Assembly (NCBI GenBank): GCA_944325545.1
Contig: CALVAM010000005.1
Span: 25,392-89,391 of the forward strand
Length of the DNA: 64,000 nucleotides
Origin: Candidatus Gastranaerophilales bacterium
GTDB taxonomy: Bacteria; Cyanobacteriota; Vampirovibrionia; Gastranaerophilales; Gastranaerophilaceae
Direction of reading: 5' to 3'
The notes under the pieces are model-generated. The model did no database searches. It was not told the origin of the DNA and worked only from the letters and a program-made list of their open reading frames with translations. Shown one piece after another: positions 62,925-64,000 of this stretch; the first letter of the stretch is position 1, and each line of letters begins with the position of its first letter. Position numbers and translations under genes: made by a program.

Positions 62925-63629
62925 ATGAAAATATCCACATTTTTAACAAAAAATTTAAACATAATAAAACGTCCGGAATTAAAATTTATACAATACCCAA
63001 AACAAATTCAAAAAGATGTATTTGTCCGACAAAGTACAGAAAACTTTAAGATTTTAAATTATCAAAAATGTACAAATTTAAAAGATGCAGCTTTATTTGC
63101 AGAAAAATATTTTGGAGTAAAAAATTTTAATATCACGGATTTAACAAGTGCAAATTTATTAAATCGAACATTTACTAAAATATATAATGTAACTAAAGGA
63201 AAAGCGGAATTTCCTCCTATTGTATCTGTAATACAAAGAAGAAATTCCAGATTTTCCGGTAATTGTGGAGTTTTGCATATTGAAGTAATAAAAAATCCTT
63301 ATATGGAAAATGATATAATACATGAAATTGGACATTATAACCACAGAAAATGTTCTTTAAATTTTGATAAAATGGGAAAACTCCAAGAGCTTATTGCTAG
63401 TGGTATAGAAGATTTTTCAATTTATGACAAATTTAGAAAAGACAAAAAATCACTTAATCTTATAAAAAAGCAGGTAAGACCTTATGCTACATCATCTGCA
63501 TTAGAATTTGTGGCTTGTGCTTTCGTTTCCATAATTAATGGTAAAAATTTATTACCTGAAATTTACAATTTGTATAAAAAATATGAAGGACCTTTTGCCA
63601 ACCTATTTATAACAAATAGATTAAAATAA
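62925..63629 (+). CDS. Predicted zinc metalloprotease-like protein
   Basis: Start at ATG 62925 (a TTG two codons upstream is less likely). The 234-residue protein has HEIGH at 133-137 (NDIIHEIGHYNHRK) and a downstream Glu in SALEFVACAF near 201, together the HExxH...E pattern of gluzincins. There is no clear signal peptide; the N terminus is basic and the first 100 residues carry VFVRQSTENFKIL. It is flanked by direct repeats. It could be a secreted peptidase or an effector. Confidence 0.65.
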   Translation: MKISTFLTKNLNIIKRPELKFIQYPKQIQKDVFVRQSTENFKILNYQKCTNLKDAALFAEKYFGVKNFNITDLTSANLLNRTFTKIYNVTKGKAEFPPIVSVIQRRNSRFSGNCGVLHIEVIKNPYMENDIIHEIGHYNHRKCSLNFDKMGKLQELIASGIEDFSIYDKFRKDKKSLNLIKKQVRPYATSSALEFVACAFVSIINGKNLLPEIYNLYKKYEGPFANLFITNRLK

Positions 63630-63763
63630 ATTTTGAAAACTGTATAAATCTAAATTATTTAGGGTTGTAAAACGACAGTCGGTTTGATGATTTTGTACAA
63701 GGGGTTTGAGTATCAAAATTTGTAGATTTAGGTAATCTATGATTAACGAAACATTATATTATT

Positions 63764-63792
63764 GATGTGGTAAATCACAGATTTACTACATC
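63764..63792. repeat. Hairpin in the right-hand intergenic region
   Basis: GATGTGGTAAATC (63764-63776) and GATTTACTACATC (63780-63792) form a 13-bp stem with one mismatch around ACA. No T run follows. The region 63630-64000 has no gene. Confidence 0.7.
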
Positions 63793-63871
63793 CTACTTTC
63801 TCAAACCCCCGCCAAATGCCGATTGCCCAAAATAATCACACCAGTTGAACTACTCATGCAACTCAAATTAA
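63791..63871. repeat. Dispersed copy of the 135-bp repeat core
   Basis: Shares CTACTTTCTCAAACC, GCCGATTGCCCAAAATAATC, ACACCAGTTGA and ACTACTCATG phrases with the tandem repeat at 55802-56071 (81 bp aligned). Confidence 0.75.
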
Positions 63872-63887
63872 TACAAAAGTATACCGA

Positions 63888-63967
63888 TTGTAAAAGAACA
63901 ACCAGTTCAGGAATATTTGACAACCAGTTCGGGAATTTTGGGACAGATAATTTTAGAAATTTAAATT
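63888..63967. repeat. 80-bp repeat, copy 2
   Basis: Second copy of the 62779-62858 sequence, just right of the metalloprotease-like gene. The two copies are direct repeats flanking that gene and its upstream region (about 1.1 kb unit). Confidence 0.75.
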
Positions 63968-64000
63968 AATTCTACTAACTATACTCAATAACCTCTTTTA

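Overview
The window looks like a non-photosynthetic cyanobacterial relative, most likely a gut Gastranaerophilales (Melainabacteria/Vampirovibrionia). This is inferred from sequence, not from a database search. The DNA is very AT-rich. The ATP synthase genes run a-c-b'-b-delta-alpha-gamma, with a duplicated b subunit and no beta/epsilon genes, which is the cyanobacterial split arrangement. Homologues of the plastid/cyanobacterial conserved ORFs Ycf35 and Ycf46 sit directly upstream. An outer-membrane efflux system, a two-partner-secretion exoprotein and an LptF/G permease indicate a diderm envelope. Rubrerythrin and QueH fit an anaerobe, and a flagellin gene suggests motility.

Layout. 1-11.4 kb is mostly core: clpB, tsf, rpsB, a GH13-like glycosidase, yidC and queA, with a possible small RNA at the left edge and a cysteine-protease-like protein at 5 kb. 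11.4-18.2 kb holds envelope and secreted proteins (TPS exoprotein, penicillin-binding/beta-lactamase-like protein, two small exported proteins), a NUDIX regulator-secG-tcdA operon and a gene split at an A8 tract. 18.3-24.2 kb is an RND efflux operon (MFP-RND-TolC). 25.5-35.6 kb is a long minus-strand run: HhH protein, radical SAM activase, Ycf46 ATPase, Ycf35/DUF1257, DUF2997, then seven ATP synthase genes; an LptF/G permease and an MFS transporter lie upstream of it.

36.8-56.2 kb is accessory. It contains three copies of a promoter plus small-protein cassette, two with a tail-to-tail glycine-zipper gene and one with only its last codons. It also has a lipase with a cysteine-bearing tail, several large lineage-specific proteins (one with an in-frame stop), and a compact RiPP-like operon (71-aa precursor, radical SAM/SPASM enzyme, PqqD-like protein). 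A Mu-like transposase pair is fused to a broken phospholipase D gene, followed by a HEPN-like gene, large direct repeats, a perfect 135-bp tandem repeat and tRNA-Ser(GGA). 56.4-64 kb returns to ordinary genes: rubrerythrin, flagellin, glutaredoxin, panD, a VKOR-DsbA fusion, queH, then a zinc-metalloprotease-like gene flanked by 80-bp direct repeats.

Recurring theme. At least nine proteins of unknown function carry a short N-proximal motif of the form (N/S/V)F(K/E)(G/A/S) after a polar, low-complexity start. It may be a lineage-specific signal. The best candidates for undescribed biology are the three-gene RiPP-like operon at 48.4-50.2 kb, the Ycf35/Ycf46/DUF2997/radical SAM/HhH operon at 30.6-34.4 kb, and the repeated small-protein/glycine-zipper cassettes at 37.3-42.3 kb.
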